46,113 nucleotides of DNA, taken from the NCBI GenBank assembly GCA_947629765.1, contig CANREW010000008.1:1-46113 (forward strand), given 5' to 3'. This DNA is from an uncultured Clostridia bacterium (GTDB lineage Bacteria; Bacillota; Clostridia; TANB77; CAG-508). The notes below the pieces were generated by a model. That model was not told the origin of the DNA. It made no database searches and saw only the letters and a program-made list of their open reading frames with translations. Positions 1 to 9,125 of the stretch are shown in pieces; positions within the stretch are counted from its first letter, which is position 1; the number at the start of each line of letters is the position of its first letter. The position numbers and the translations under genes were made by a program.

Positions 1-165
1 GTACTCTAAATCGCTCATTAATTTAGAATATTTTTCTAAACTCATTACTACCATTGAGCCATATCCGTTTTTGGTTAGATAAACTGCCTCATCTTCTTTT
101 AAAACCAACTCTTCTATCTCTGGATATTTATTTCTTAAATCTGATACTGGTCTAATATTAATCAT
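1..165 (-). CDS. Phd/YefM-type antitoxin, C-terminus cut by window edge
   Basis: The protein starts at the ATG at 165 behind an AAGGAGGAAT ribosome site and runs off the left edge after 55 residues. It opens with MINIRPVSDLRNKYPEIEEL and continues with AVYLTKNGYGSMVVMSLEKY. This is the N-terminal DNA-binding half of Phd/YefM antitoxins: a 'RPVSDLR' first strand and helix, then a 'lTknGygs.Vvms...Y' core. Such proteins neutralise a RelE/YoeB-type toxin and repress their own operon. The toxin would lie to the left, outside the window, so pairing cannot be confirmed. It contains AAC GGA, an out-of-phase CGG that is read normally. Confidence 0.8.
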   Translation of the reverse strand, partial: MINIRPVSDLRNKYPEIEELVLKEDEAVYLTKNGYGSMVVMSLEKYSKLMSDLEY

Positions 166-260
166 TTAATATTCCTCCTTGAAATTTTATTATCATAATT
201 TTATCATTATTTTATGTCTTTTTCAATATTTTATGCAAAAATTTTAAATGTTTTACACAT

Positions 261-308
261 AAAAAAAAGATGTTATCAAACACCTTGTTTCTGTAAATAT
301 TTTTATTT
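261..308. repeat. imperfect direct repeat, copy 1
   Basis: About 48 bases beginning with an A-run and AAGATGTT, sharing CAAACACC and CTGTAAATATTTTTATTT with 843-890. The two copies flank the small promoter-gene-terminator unit at 367-840, which suggests duplication or insertion of that unit. Confidence 0.6.
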
Positions 309-366
309 CATTTAATCATCTAGTTCTTTTCCTTCTAAAGTGGGGCATTTTTCGGTATTCTATTGT

Positions 367-395
367 TTGACTTTTATGTAGCTTTACGATATAAT
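367..395 (+). promoter_or_regulatory. sigma-A promoter for the small gene at 590
   Basis: TTGACT (367-372), 17 bases, TATAAT (390-395): nearly perfect consensus. The leader then carries an inverted repeat at 451-472 (AGTGTAT / ATACACT, 8-base loop) ahead of the first ribosome site. Confidence 0.7.
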
Positions 396-589
396 AAAAT
401 TTGGTATTTGTGTGGTATATATCAAAGGCAGATTGACTTTGGTAGACTAAAGTGTATATGCACGAATACACTCTACAGAAAGGAGATTAGAAACTATTGA
501 CAGTAAAGAACAAGCTTTAAATGGTCGAGAAAATGCTGTCGCTAGCAAAGCACAAGTTCCTCAACTGTCACAATAAGGAGGATAATACG

Positions 590-736
590 ATGACAAAGGA
601 ACAACTTATGGCGTTAAAGCCAAAACCAAAAACGACAAAGCATTCTATGTATGATCCACCAAAGGTTTCTGTAGAAGCAAAACGTGTCGTCATAACGCAT
701 CATGACAAGCAGAAAAAAGAAGCAAAGATGGATTGA
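590..736 (+). CDS. small lysine-rich protein, unknown
   Basis: 48 residues, Lys-rich and without Cys or a membrane segment. The start is the ATG at 590, chosen for the AAGGAGGA site 8 bases upstream. The frame stays open upstream to an ATG at 521 (71 residues), and a 7-codon ORF starting TTG near 499 overlaps that ATG, so this may be a chain of translationally coupled leader ORFs. Base composition is richer in G+C than the surroundings. A strong promoter lies at 367 and a terminator at 812. I recognise no family. Position beside a serine recombinase and between direct repeats suggests mobile-element cargo, which is inference. Confidence 0.5.
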   Translation: MTKEQLMALKPKPKTTKHSMYDPPKVSVEAKRVVITHHDKQKKEAKMD

Positions 737-811
737 AGGCTCCTTAGCCTAATAACGTAACTGCCGAATAGGCAGAAATCAAAACAGTTTAATAGTTTTT
801 ATCTCTAATCG

Positions 812-845
812 ATCCTCTCAAGGCATTGCCTTGGGAGGATTTAAA
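812..845 (+). terminator. intrinsic terminator of the small-gene unit
   Basis: A 13-bp stem (ATCCTCTCAAGGC / GCCTTGGGAGGAT, one G-T pair, 3-base loop) followed by TTT and an A-run. It ends the 367-736 transcript. Confidence 0.7.
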
Positions 846-890
846 AAAAAGATGTTTCCAAACACCTCGCCTCTGTAAATATTTTTATTT
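843..890. repeat. imperfect direct repeat, copy 2
   Basis: Second copy of the 261-308 repeat, starting with the A-run after the terminator. A separate shared string, TCTTTTTCAATATTTTATG, occurs near 215 and near 974, so the duplicated unit may be larger and rearranged. Confidence 0.55.
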
Positions 891-1001
891 TAATATATAA
901 AATTCTTCTTACTCCCATAGTATAATCCGTAATATGATCTAAATCTTTATAGAACAAAGAAAGATATTTTATATCTTTTTCAATATTTTATGAAAAAAAT
1001 T

Positions 1002-2665
1002 TCAAGCAGTTTTACTATTTTTTTGATTTAAGAGTTCTTCAATTTTGATAAATTCACCTAGATTTTCATTAATAGAGTTAAGTTTTGAAAAATTAAAATA
1101 TATGTATACATTTTTATCTTTATCGATTTCAATTTTATTGATTAATCGATATAAATATATTTTATCAATTTGCTCTAATTTCAAAAAGTTTTCTATTAAT
1201 TCGTCTAGTTCTTTTTCTTTTTTTGTTTTGCTTTTTGTGCTAATTTTGTCTTCAGTTTGAGTTAATTTTTCTTGTAATTCTTCCTTTTGTTTAATTAAAT
1301 TTGTTCTTTCAAAAATGAATTTTTGTGAATATCTTATATAGTCTTCTTCTAAGAGAACACCTTTTAATTTGTCCATATACATCTTGTCTAAATTGCTGTT
1401 CATTTCATAAATTGATTTATCTAATTGTTCAATTTTTTTCTTAAAACCTTTTTCTTTATCAAGAGTTTTGTTTTGATATTTTTCATAAACTGAGTAAAAA
1501 ACTTCTTTATCAGCATAGATTTGAGTAATATTTTTTACTATATAAAAAATATATTTTTCAAACTTTTCATAATTGATACTTAATGGGTAACAACCTCTTG
1601 ATTTATGATCTGCGCAAGTTATATATGGATGTGATGTGCTATTTCTCCTTGAATTCTTTTTAAGCACGATTTGCAATTTTCTTTTGCAATGATAACAATA
1701 AAGCAGACCTCTTAATAAGTAGTCGTATTTAAGCTTTGTATTTGTTCCTCTCTTTTCTAAAAGACGGCTTACTTTTTCGAATACATCTTCATCTATGATG
1801 GGTTCATGTGTATTATTTACTCGTATTTGATTTTCCTTTTCTACAGTTCTAGTTTTCTTGACCTTATATGATACAACTGTTTTTTTGTTTTGTATGGTAT
1901 TCCCGATGTATACTTCATTTTTAAGCATATTACATAGCGTTACCTCATTCCAATCATAGTTTATTTTGTTTTCATCTTGTACTATTCCAGTTTTTCTGTA
2001 ACCAGTTGGAGATAAGTAGTGATGGTTATTTAAGTAATTTACTATCTCCACGCTTCCATGATTATTCGCATACATATCAAAAATTTTCCTTACAATATCA
2101 GCTACATTTTCATCAATTACTAGCTTATTTTTAATACTAGGATGTCTTTTATAACCGATATGCTGGAATACTACACAAATATTCACCTTGCTTTTGTTTT
2201 TCTTTATAAACACTTCTGATTTTCTTTGAAATATCTTTTGCATACATATCATTCATAATTGCTTTAAAAGGTGTTATATCGTTATTTATACTATCAATAT
2301 AAGTGTCTATTCCGTCAAGTATTGCAACATATCTAATATTCTTTTCTGGGAAATAATTTTCGATGTATTCTCCAGTTTTTATATAGTCCCTACCAAGTCT
2401 AGATAAGTCTTTTGTAATAACCATATTAATACTCTTGTTTTCAATATCTTGCAATAATTCATTAAACCCAGGTCTATTAAAAGTTGTACCTGATACACCA
2501 TCATCAATGTATTCTTTAATAAGTGTTAAATTGTTCTCCTTTATATATCTTTGCAAAATTTTTCTTTGATTACCGATACTTTCGCTTTCTTGCTTGTCGC
2601 CATCTTCTCTAGATAGTCTGATATACATTCCGTACTTTGAAGTTTTGACTTTTTATTTCTAGCAT
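1002..2665 (-). CDS. large serine recombinase (two in-frame CGG +1 sites)
   Basis: A site-specific recombinase that would cut and rejoin DNA through a serine. The frame is interrupted twice. The ATG at 2665 has AGGAGGTTAA directly upstream; after ten codons GTA CGG A must be read GTA (C) GGA to reach MYIRLSREDGD, the resolvase motif with catalytic Ser. At 2157, TAT CGG T must be read TAT (C) GGT to give PAYGYKRHP. The joined protein is 553 residues, normal for the family: resolvase fold (about 12-160), recombinase domain (175-270), zinc ribbon (CYHCKRK...CADH, about 300-335), coiled coil (350-420). Unshifted, the pieces are 159 and 416 residues. It is either a decayed gene or one read by +1 recoding; the identical form of both sites favours recoding. 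A promoter and a small gene lie upstream. Confidence 0.85.
2155..2157 (-). other. in-frame CGG +1 site (recombinase, site 2)
   Basis: TAT CGG T; skipping the C at 2157 gives Tyr-Gly-Tyr and restores the recombinase domain. Without the skip translation stops two codons later. Confidence 0.7.
2630..2632 (-). other. in-frame CGG +1 site (recombinase, site 1)
   Basis: GTA CGG A, eleventh codon from the ATG with the good ribosome site; skipping the C at 2632 gives Val-Gly-Met-Tyr, the usual entry to the resolvase domain. A start at 2628 would avoid it but has no ribosome site. Confidence 0.6.
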
Positions 2666-2697
2666 TTAACCTCCTATCCGTAATCATCTACACATTA

Positions 2698-2726
2698 ATT
2701 GTAACGTGCTCAAATAAATTTTGCAA
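2698..2726 (-). promoter_or_regulatory. promoter for the recombinase
   Basis: On the minus strand TTGCAA (2726-2721), 17 bases, TACAAT (2703-2698), about 35 bases before the ATG at 2665. Confidence 0.5.
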
Positions 2727-2740
2727 ATACTTTTAAATAA

Positions 2741-2887
2741 TTACTTATTTTTAATTTTTAAACTTTCTATATAGTCTTTAAACATTAATCCTATGGTTTT
2801 ATTTACATCTTGCCTTTCTTCTGTAAAAATACAATATGTATTAAATTCTAATTTATCACTTTTTAATTCTTTTTTGTCCTTATTCAC
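2741..2887 (-). CDS. small protein upstream of recombinase, unknown
   Basis: 48 residues from a GTG at 2887 with AAGGAGC 11 bases upstream. The sequence is VNKDKKELKSDK followed by a LEFNTYCIF stretch and a C-terminal amphipathic helix ending in KIKNK. Short proteins of this size commonly precede serine recombinases in clostridial elements, so it is probably part of the same element. I do not recognise the family. The ATG overlapping the GTG is followed at once by TGA, so GTG is the only workable start. From 2888 to 3242 I see no gene, only AT-rich spacer. Confidence 0.5.
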   Translation of the reverse strand: MNKDKKELKSDKLEFNTYCIFTEERQDVNKTIGLMFKDYIESLKIKNK

Positions 2888-3242
2888 ATTGACATCAGCT
2901 CCTTTTTAATTAATTTCATCTAATACAGATTATTAAAGAAAATGGCTTGTTATGACACTTGTTTTCAAGTGTATTTGTCAATGTGCTATTTGTTTTCTAA
3001 TATGTCTATAGTAAATGAGAGTTTAAAATATTAAATTTTTCATTTACTTTTCTACTAGATAAATTCCAAACCATACTCTAAAATGTTGCATTTTTAGAAA
3101 TAATTATAAAATTTTTTCTTCTCTAATATGTAAGTTCCATTTATAAGTCCAAAATGTAAACTTTTTATAAAAAATTTTTCCCTTCTAACTAATAATGTCT
3201 TGAAAATATTAAAAATGGGTAATTTTTTATAAATTTTTCATT

Positions 3243-3294
3243 AAAAAAAAGAACATAGGTGAGTTAGAAATTTTCTAACTCTATGTTCTTTTTT
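3243..3294. terminator. bidirectional terminator
   Basis: A-run, GAACATAG (3251-3258), GAGTTAGAAA / TTTCTAACTC, CTATGTTC (3281-3288), T-run. The long near-perfect hairpin sits 23 bases after the stop of the OLD-family gene. Confidence 0.75.
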
Positions 3295-3316
3295 CATATA
3301 TTATATTTTTATAATA

Positions 3317-5167
3317 TTAATCTATATTTTCTATTTCTTGCAATTTAACAAATAAACTTTTCCACTTACTAAGTATTTCATCCTTTTCTTTTCTATCTTT
3401 TGTAACATACTTTTTAGCAATTTTAACTTTCCATCCTTCTTCTAAATTTATATTATTACTTTCGGCATACTCCTGTATTTGCTCTATTATACTTTTTTTA
3501 GATTTTTTATTATATTCAAAATCTTCTTCTTCAGAATGGAACTCTCTATTTACAGCTTCTTCAATTACTTTTTCATCCATAATATCTTCAATTTCTGGTA
3601 ATTCTATTTCTCTATGTATAAAATCTATTACTGAAAGTAATTTTTCCTCATTATCTTTATATAAATTCTTGCTTAAGGATTTTTTCTTTTCATTCCCCGC
3701 ATCATCAGAGTCTATAAGAATTATTGGTAATTCCTCTTCTTTTCCTGTTATAATTGATACAACAGGTTTTATATTTTTTGTACCATCAACAGGCATAAAT
3801 ACCAATTCTTTTTCAAGTTGTACGTCTGATAACTTCATTAATTGTCTTTTTATATATGTTAAATATATTTGATCAGAAATTCCTTCTACTATAATTGGTT
3901 TTGAACCAATTAACATAGTATCAGATATAGTTATTCCTATTGCAGAATTTATAGGATATATTGACTTTTGTGCAGCTTTCTTTTTTATTTTTAGATTATC
4001 AGAAATATTTGTTTTTCCTTTTTCATCTGCATAGACAACTTTCGTTCTCGTTATGTTCATTGGATCTACCAGAAAAGGAGAATGCGTAGTGTATAATAAT
4101 TGATTCTTTTCAGCTAAGGAATTAAAAAATATAGCTAAATCTTTTTGTGCCATTGGATGTAGTGTATGTCCAGGTTCATCTAATAAAATAATAGAATTAT
4201 TATGTTCTCCTGCGCTTTCTGTTACAAATACTAAATAAAAGCTAAAGAACCATTGTAATCCACTACTTCTATTTTCTAATTCTACATTCTCTGGTCTTAT
4301 TTCATCACTAACCCATATTCTAAAATAGTCTCCATCTGCAGAAAACTTAAATCTATAATTTCCTTGTTTCCACCATTCTTTAAAACTTCTTGTCATATTA
4401 GATGATGCAGAGTCTAACATGATTTCTCTTTCTTTTTTCTTCTCAAATTCTTGTTCAATTTCCTTTTCTGATTTATTTGTTTTTTGTATCTCATTTCCTA
4501 AATCCAATATTTCTTCTGGACTAAGATTTACAAAATCGAATAATACTTTTAATGTTTTAACTTTATTTTTTGCTTTTTCTGATAAATCATTATATCTATC
4601 TAAATCACTTATTATATTTGGTAAATATAATTCCGAACTTAAATTAGCATATGAAGCATAGTAAACAAATTTAGGAAGTTTATTTATTACATTTTCTTTA
4701 GTTTTTATTAATTCTTCATAATTATCTTCATTATCAATATTTTCTTCATTTTCTATTACAAATACTTTATATTCCCCATTGTAATATCTTTCTACTTTAG
4801 TATATTCATATTCTTTTATCTCTTCTTTATCTGGTTGTTGTTCTTCTTCTCCTGTTTCATCATTTATTATTGGATCTTGTTTTGTGGTGAATTTAACTCC
4901 GTGTGGTGTATCAAATTTGAATATAGCCTCTATAAATTTTTTCGAATCAGCAACATCTCTATCTTCTGTATATTTATGTCTTGGATAATCTGATAATAAA
5001 TCAATTTTTATTTTTTCATCAGCTGGATTAAGTTTTAATAATGCTGTTAATACATTTGTTTTTCCTGATTCATTTTCTCCTACTAAGCAAGTAATATCAT
5101 CCGTTGTTATCCATTCACTTTCTTCTATTGTTTTAAAATTAGAAACTTTAAATTTAATCAGTTTCAT
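3317..5167 (-). CDS. OLD-family ATPase with TOPRIM nuclease domain
   Basis: 616 residues starting MKLIKFKVSNFKTI. The N-terminal ABC/SMC-like ATPase has Walker A GENESGKTN (residues about 31-39), signature-like NRSSGLQWF and Walker B IILLDEPG, with a coiled-coil insertion between. The C-terminal TOPRIM domain has PIIVEG (metal-binding Glu) and LIDSDDAG (acidic pair) near residue 485. This is the architecture of OLD nucleases and of GajA of the Gabija defence system; no UvrD helicase (GajB) is present, so a class 1 OLD protein is more likely. It is the last gene of a minus-strand run after the RloB-like gene (29-base gap). Cytoplasmic DNA nuclease acting against foreign DNA is inference from the family. 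Confidence 0.85.
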   Translation of the reverse strand: MKLIKFKVSNFKTIEESEWITTDDITCLVGENESGKTNVLTALLKLNPADEKIKIDLLSDYPRHKYTEDRDVADSKKFIEAIFKFDTPHGVKFTTKQDPIINDETGEEEQQPDKEEIKEYEYTKVERYYNGEYKVFVIENEENIDNEDNYEELIKTKENVINKLPKFVYYASYANLSSELYLPNIISDLDRYNDLSEKAKNKVKTLKVLFDFVNLSPEEILDLGNEIQKTNKSEKEIEQEFEKKKEREIMLDSASSNMTRSFKEWWKQGNYRFKFSADGDYFRIWVSDEIRPENVELENRSSGLQWFFSFYLVFVTESAGEHNNSIILLDEPGHTLHPMAQKDLAIFFNSLAEKNQLLYTTHSPFLVDPMNITRTKVVYADEKGKTNISDNLKIKKKAAQKSIYPINSAIGITISDTMLIGSKPIIVEGISDQIYLTYIKRQLMKLSDVQLEKELVFMPVDGTKNIKPVVSIITGKEEELPIILIDSDDAGNEKKKSLSKNLYKDNEEKLLSVIDFIHREIELPEIEDIMDEKVIEEAVNREFHSEEEDFEYNKKSKKSIIEQIQEYAESNNINLEEGWKVKIAKKYVTKDRKEKDEILSKWKSLFVKLQEIENID

Positions 5168-5196
5168 TGGATACCTCCTTATTATATTTTTTCATT

Positions 5197-5814
5197 TTAT
5201 AGTTTTTCATTTATTTCATTTATCCAACTATCATCATCACTCTCAAATTTTTCAATAAACTTTAAAATGTTGGTACTAGATAGTTCTTCATCATTTGTAG
5301 ATAATTTTTTTACATTTTCTTTCATGACATCATAATTTTCTCTTTTGATTTTGCTAAATAATTCTTTCCTTTGTTCATCTGTCGCTTTGTAACTTTGTAT
5401 TCCTGTTAGTTCTTTTATATATTTAGCATTTACAGACTTGCTTTGGCTAGTTAATTTTATTTCTGCAAAATGTGAAAGTATGATTTGCATTGTACACGGA
5501 TTACCAAATATAATAATGTCATCTGCAACATCTGCTTCATGAAATTCATTTATCTTTTGTTTTATTTCCTTATACTTTTCAGATGGTCCTTTATCTGTAT
5601 CGCAAAATATTAATACTAATGAATATGAATCTGATTGGAATTTTTCTTGATATCTTGCAATAATAGTGTTTATTGACTTAGCGTTAACCGTTATAAAATC
5701 ATACTTATTTGAAAAAACAGCTTTATTTTTTAATACTTCAATATAATCTAATTCCTCATACCCTTCACAGATAATACAAATTTTCTTGCCACTATACTTT
5801 CTCATCCATATCAA
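5197..5814 (-). CDS. RloB-like TOPRIM-fold protein
   Basis: 205 residues. The N-terminus has KKICIICEGYEELDYIEVLK, the Glu-containing first TOPRIM strand, followed by LVLIFCDTDKGP, the DxD strand. This is the pattern of RloB/AbiLii proteins, which act with RloA/AbiLi ATPases. The start overlaps the end of the upstream ATPase gene by 23 bases, indicating translational coupling and a two-gene module. A shorter start at Met4 is possible. It is likely the nuclease effector gated by the ATPase; AriB-type (PARIS) proteins are a less likely alternative. Confidence 0.65.
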   Translation of the reverse strand: MIWMRKYSGKKICIICEGYEELDYIEVLKNKAVFSNKYDFITVNAKSINTIIARYQEKFQSDSYSLVLIFCDTDKGPSEKYKEIKQKINEFHEADVADDIIIFGNPCTMQIILSHFAEIKLTSQSKSVNAKYIKELTGIQSYKATDEQRKELFSKIKRENYDVMKENVKKLSTNDEELSSTNILKFIEKFESDDDSWINEINEKL

Positions 5815-7045
5815 CCTCCAATAGTGTAGAAATTAAATCTGGATCTGGTATAGCTCCAAATGCTCCCTTGCTATATCTATCTTGTATGTCTGTAGTATCT
5901 CTAACACCTGCTTGATCATAGCTAAATTCTCTTAATGAATATAATTCTGTTCCATTATCGTTCTTATCTGTAAACCAAATTTGCTCTTTTCTAAACATTT
6001 TTTTACAATCTAATAAGCTAATGTCATGTAATGTAGCAATTAGTTGAGCATTTTTATTTATATCATTGTTAAACATACTTATTATTGCTCTTGTAATTTT
6101 AAAATGTAAACTACTGTCTAATTCATCAACAATTAATGTTTTTCCTTCTTCAATAGCTGTTATTACATAACTAGCAAGTGCTGCTATTTTTCTTGTTCCT
6201 AAAGAATCAAAAATAATACTAGGAACTGCTTTTCCTTTGTAAACTGAAACTAATTTTATTTGGTCTACAAAATTTTGATTTTTTAAAACCTTTTCATCAG
6301 CTTCTTTTCCATCAATTTCAAATTGTATATCTTCTTCATATCTATAGTCCTCTAGATATATATCTGCATTCTTAATAAAGTCAACTATTTTTTTAGTTTC
6401 CTTACTTTTATTTTTTAGCATTTCTATAGTCTTTGAATTAGGAATATGATTCATATCAACAATTTCTATACTACTAGCAACACTTGTTAATATTTCTTTT
6501 ATTTTTTGCAAAATTTCAAATTTTTCAATTTGTACTGTATATATAAGAATATTATTTGTAGAAGCTATATTTAAAACATTTTGTAAATTTAAGTCTGATG
6601 GACATTCATAATGTTCATTTATCGTATCTTTTATAAAAATTACATTTTCACCTTCATTTTTATGCTGATCTCTTGTTATTTCAGCCATTTTCTCATATAT
6701 ATATGAACGCTGACTACAATCAAATTTATATTCATAACAATATTCTTTGCCTTCCAAAACAAAAGAAATAGACTCATAACAAATTGGACTATTTGTAAAT
6801 ATATTAGCATTTAGCATTATTTCTCTATTTTGTAAAGTTCTTTTTATTGCTCTTATACAATTTATAAAGCTTGTTTTTCCAGTATTATTAGGTCCATATA
6901 TAGCAACAGATTTTAATACATTAAGATTTTCATTTATATTTGAAACATTTGAAGAAAATCTTTTTGTCCTCATATCTGCTCTTAAAGTCATCTCTACTTG
7001 CTTATCGAAAGCAAAACAATTGTCAAATTTAAAACTTGTTATCAT
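5792..7045 (-). CDS. RloA/AbiLi-like AAA ATPase
   Basis: 417 residues starting MITSFKFDNCFAFDKQ. Walker A is AIYGPNNTGKTS (about residue 50), Walker B TLIVDELDSS, and ATLHD follows as the sensor/H-loop. It ends with the GAFGAIPDPD motif that RloA-like proteins and the 414-residue neighbour share. Own promoter at 7072-7100 and a good ribosome site (AGGAGGAATT). Coupled to the RloB-like gene. These pairs are known or predicted abortive-infection systems; a role in phage defence is inferred from the family. Confidence 0.75.
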   Translation of the reverse strand: MITSFKFDNCFAFDKQVEMTLRADMRTKRFSSNVSNINENLNVLKSVAIYGPNNTGKTSFINCIRAIKRTLQNREIMLNANIFTNSPICYESISFVLEGKEYCYEYKFDCSQRSYIYEKMAEITRDQHKNEGENVIFIKDTINEHYECPSDLNLQNVLNIASTNNILIYTVQIEKFEILQKIKEILTSVASSIEIVDMNHIPNSKTIEMLKNKSKETKKIVDFIKNADIYLEDYRYEEDIQFEIDGKEADEKVLKNQNFVDQIKLVSVYKGKAVPSIIFDSLGTRKIAALASYVITAIEEGKTLIVDELDSSLHFKITRAIISMFNNDINKNAQLIATLHDISLLDCKKMFRKEQIWFTDKNDNGTELYSLREFSYDQAGVRDTTDIQDRYSKGAFGAIPDPDLISTLLEVDMDEKV

Positions 7046-7071
7046 AACAAATTCCTCCTAACATTTTCTAT

Positions 7072-7100
7072 ATTATATCATTTATTTATTTTTTATGCAA
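7072..7100 (-). promoter_or_regulatory. promoter for the RloA/RloB-like pair
   Basis: Minus strand TTGCAT (7100-7095), 17 bases, TATAAT (7077-7072), 27 bases before the ATG at 7045. Confidence 0.65.
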
Positions 7101-7160
7101 GTTTTTTGCACAAAAAATATCATACTATATAATATGCTTAAAATTTATAAAATTATACAA

Positions 7161-7192
7161 AATAAATATCAGCATTTCTGCTAATATTTATT
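7161..7192. terminator. bidirectional terminator between the two ATPase units
   Basis: AATAAATAT(C)AGCA / TGCT(A)ATATTTATT with a 4-base loop and T/A runs. It separates the 8988-7308 transcript from the 7045-3317 transcript. The rest of 7101-7307 holds nothing else I can name. Confidence 0.6.
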
Positions 7193-7307
7193 TTTGAGAT
7201 TAACTATAAAAATCAATAGTTGCCCTTGTTATAAATTTTTTGCTTCTATAACTATTTTTTTTATTTTTAATGTAAACTACTATGTATATTCAATATCAAT
7301 TTGAATA

Positions 7308-7694
7308 CTAACTATATATTATTTTTCCATCTACCATTTTTATACTATTATATACTGGTATTCTTTGTAATTCCTTTTTTTCTTCATTATAAAATATAGT
7401 TGTTTCTATCGATTTATTTTCTATCTCTTTTGAATTTTCATTATTTCTTGCTTTTCGTTCTTTATAAACAGCTTCTATAAACTCATTTATTTCTTTTTGT
7501 TTTGATAATAATAAAGAATGTATATTTAATAAATATGTTCCTAATCTATCATAATAATTAGCTTTTGTATATATATCTTCATTAACTAATGTATAATAAT
7601 CTTCATATATATACCATAACATTTCTGTAATATCTCCTATTTCACATTCCATACATTCAAGTTTGCTAAAACTTTCTTTTTCTAAATTTTCCAT
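7308..7694 (-). CDS. small helical protein of the defence island, unknown
   Basis: 128 residues, acidic and mostly helical, starting MENLEKESFSKLECMECEIG with two Cys near the N-terminus and a basic stretch (EAVYKERKARNNENSKEIEN). No signal peptide or membrane segment. The ribosome site is AGGAGGAATTT. It lies 49 bases after the 414-residue ATPase, so the two probably form a module. I do not recognise the family; it could be an effector, a regulator or an antitoxin-like partner. Confidence 0.55.
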   Translation of the reverse strand: MENLEKESFSKLECMECEIGDITEMLWYIYEDYYTLVNEDIYTKANYYDRLGTYLLNIHSLLLSKQKEINEFIEAVYKERKARNNENSKEIENKSIETTIFYNEEKKELQRIPVYNSIKMVDGKIIYS

Positions 7695-7743
7695 TATTAA
7701 ATTCCTCCTATTTTACTTAAAATAAAGCAAAAAATTTATAACA

Positions 7744-8988
7744 TCAATATTTAGATATATCAAATTCCTCTAATACTGGAATAGCACCATATCTTCCAGT
7801 TAAATAGTCTTTATTGTATGTTGCATCATTTCTAACTTTTTTGCCTGTTTTGTTTTTATTCTCTTCATCTTCTAGTATATAATCAGATAATGCATAAATT
7901 TCAGATACACCATCTCTATTTTTTTCAGTAAACCATATTTCATCTCTTCTAAATGTATCTTTATTTAAGTTTACGGTATCATGTGTAGAATATATTAGCT
8001 GTCCATTACCGACATTAGTTTCGCTATTATGAAATAGATTTATAATATATCTTGTTAACAATGGGTGCAATTTAGCATCTAATTCATCAATAAATAATAC
8101 CATACCATTTTTTAATGCATCCATAAAGAAGTCAAATAAGTGGAACATCTTTCTAGTACCATTTGATTCTAAATCTAGTGGTAAGGCTTTTAACTTGTTA
8201 TCTTCACCTCTATGGATCAATTCAATTTTAATTACTCTATTGTTATTCTGCACTTCTTCTATTGAATTTGGAGTGGTCTTAATTCCTTCTATTCCAGAAT
8301 CAAAGGTTTTTATAAATCTTAATAATTCTTCTTTATAGTTTTCATCACTTAATATTTTAAATGAAATTCTATTATTTATAAAATCTTCAAATCTTGGATT
8401 TCCTAAGTCTAAATAATTACTATTCATAAACCACTCATACACACTATTAAAATCTTCATTACTTTTATCTATTGCTCTAAATGATTTCAAAAATAAACTT
8501 CTATCATCGATATTTCCTAAATCAAATAATTTATTTTTAACTTTCATAATTTGAACATTATTATTATTTCTTTCAAATATTTCGTAGAATTTATTTATTC
8601 TTTTTTCATATAACCACTCTGAAATTATTATATCTTTTGATACTTCAAAACCATATTTATATATTTTATTATTTCTTGCAAGTATTTCGACTTCTAAACT
8701 AATTGGCTCATTATTTATCATAAAACTATATATATTTTCTTCATCTATTGGAGAATTTGCTTTAGAATCATCACTTACTAATATTCTTTTTTTCATATAA
8801 TCAAATGCTTGTAATACATTTGTTTTTCCACTTGCATTGGCACCATATATTGCTGCTACTTTTAAAAGATTGATATTATTATTTTTTACAACATTGTATT
8901 CATGCTCTTTTTGTGATGTAGCTTCCATATCTAGTAAATTTTCATCTTTAAAAGATTTAAAATTTTTAAAACTAAACCTTATTAACAT
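7744..8988 (-). CDS. AAA ATPase, RloA/AAA_15-like
   Basis: 414 residues starting MLIRFSFKNFKSF, with Walker A AIYGANASGKTN (about residue 48), Walker B VLFIDELDAKLHP, the sensor STHDT, and a C-terminal GRYGAIPVLEEF motif. It resembles the 417-residue ATPase in length and ends but is clearly diverged, so the island holds two related ATPases with different partners (small protein 7308-7694 here, RloB-like protein there). Ribosome site GAGGAGGAAAA, own promoter at 9014-9042. Cytoplasmic; an anti-phage role is inferred from the family and neighbours. Confidence 0.75.
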   Translation of the reverse strand: MLIRFSFKNFKSFKDENLLDMEATSQKEHEYNVVKNNNINLLKVAAIYGANASGKTNVLQAFDYMKKRILVSDDSKANSPIDEENIYSFMINNEPISLEVEILARNNKIYKYGFEVSKDIIISEWLYEKRINKFYEIFERNNNNVQIMKVKNKLFDLGNIDDRSLFLKSFRAIDKSNEDFNSVYEWFMNSNYLDLGNPRFEDFINNRISFKILSDENYKEELLRFIKTFDSGIEGIKTTPNSIEEVQNNNRVIKIELIHRGEDNKLKALPLDLESNGTRKMFHLFDFFMDALKNGMVLFIDELDAKLHPLLTRYIINLFHNSETNVGNGQLIYSTHDTVNLNKDTFRRDEIWFTEKNRDGVSEIYALSDYILEDEENKNKTGKKVRNDATYNKDYLTGRYGAIPVLEEFDISKY

Positions 8989-9013
8989 TTTAATTTTCCT
9001 CCTCTCATACTAT

Positions 9014-9042
9014 ATTATATGCTATTATTTTAAAAATATCAA
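9014..9042 (-). promoter_or_regulatory. promoter for the 414-residue ATPase unit
   Basis: Minus strand TTGATA (9042-9037), 17 bases, TATAAT (9019-9014), 25 bases before the ATG at 8988. Confidence 0.65.
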
Positions 9043-9044
9043 TA

Positions 9045-9070
9045 AAATTTGAGATTTTTTCTCAAATTTT
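9045..9070. terminator. hairpin between divergent transcripts
   Basis: AAATTTGAG / CTCAAATTT with an ATTTTTT loop, flanked by T and A runs. It lies between two divergent promoters, so it may block stray transcription. Confidence 0.4.
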
Positions 9071-9096
9071 ATGGTTTTTAATTTTGATTTATAAAA

Positions 9097-9125
9097 ATGA
9101 CAAAAGTAAGATTGTATGATATAAT
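9097..9125 (+). promoter_or_regulatory. promoter for the PatB/MalY gene
   Basis: ATGACA (9097-9102), 17 bases, TATAAT (9120-9125). A six-codon leaderless ORF (MQWRYW) follows at 9134-9154. Confidence 0.6.

Noticed and set aside
3317-5167. Gabija system
   Set aside because: The OLD protein fits GajA-like architecture, but no UvrD-type helicase (GajB) is adjacent.
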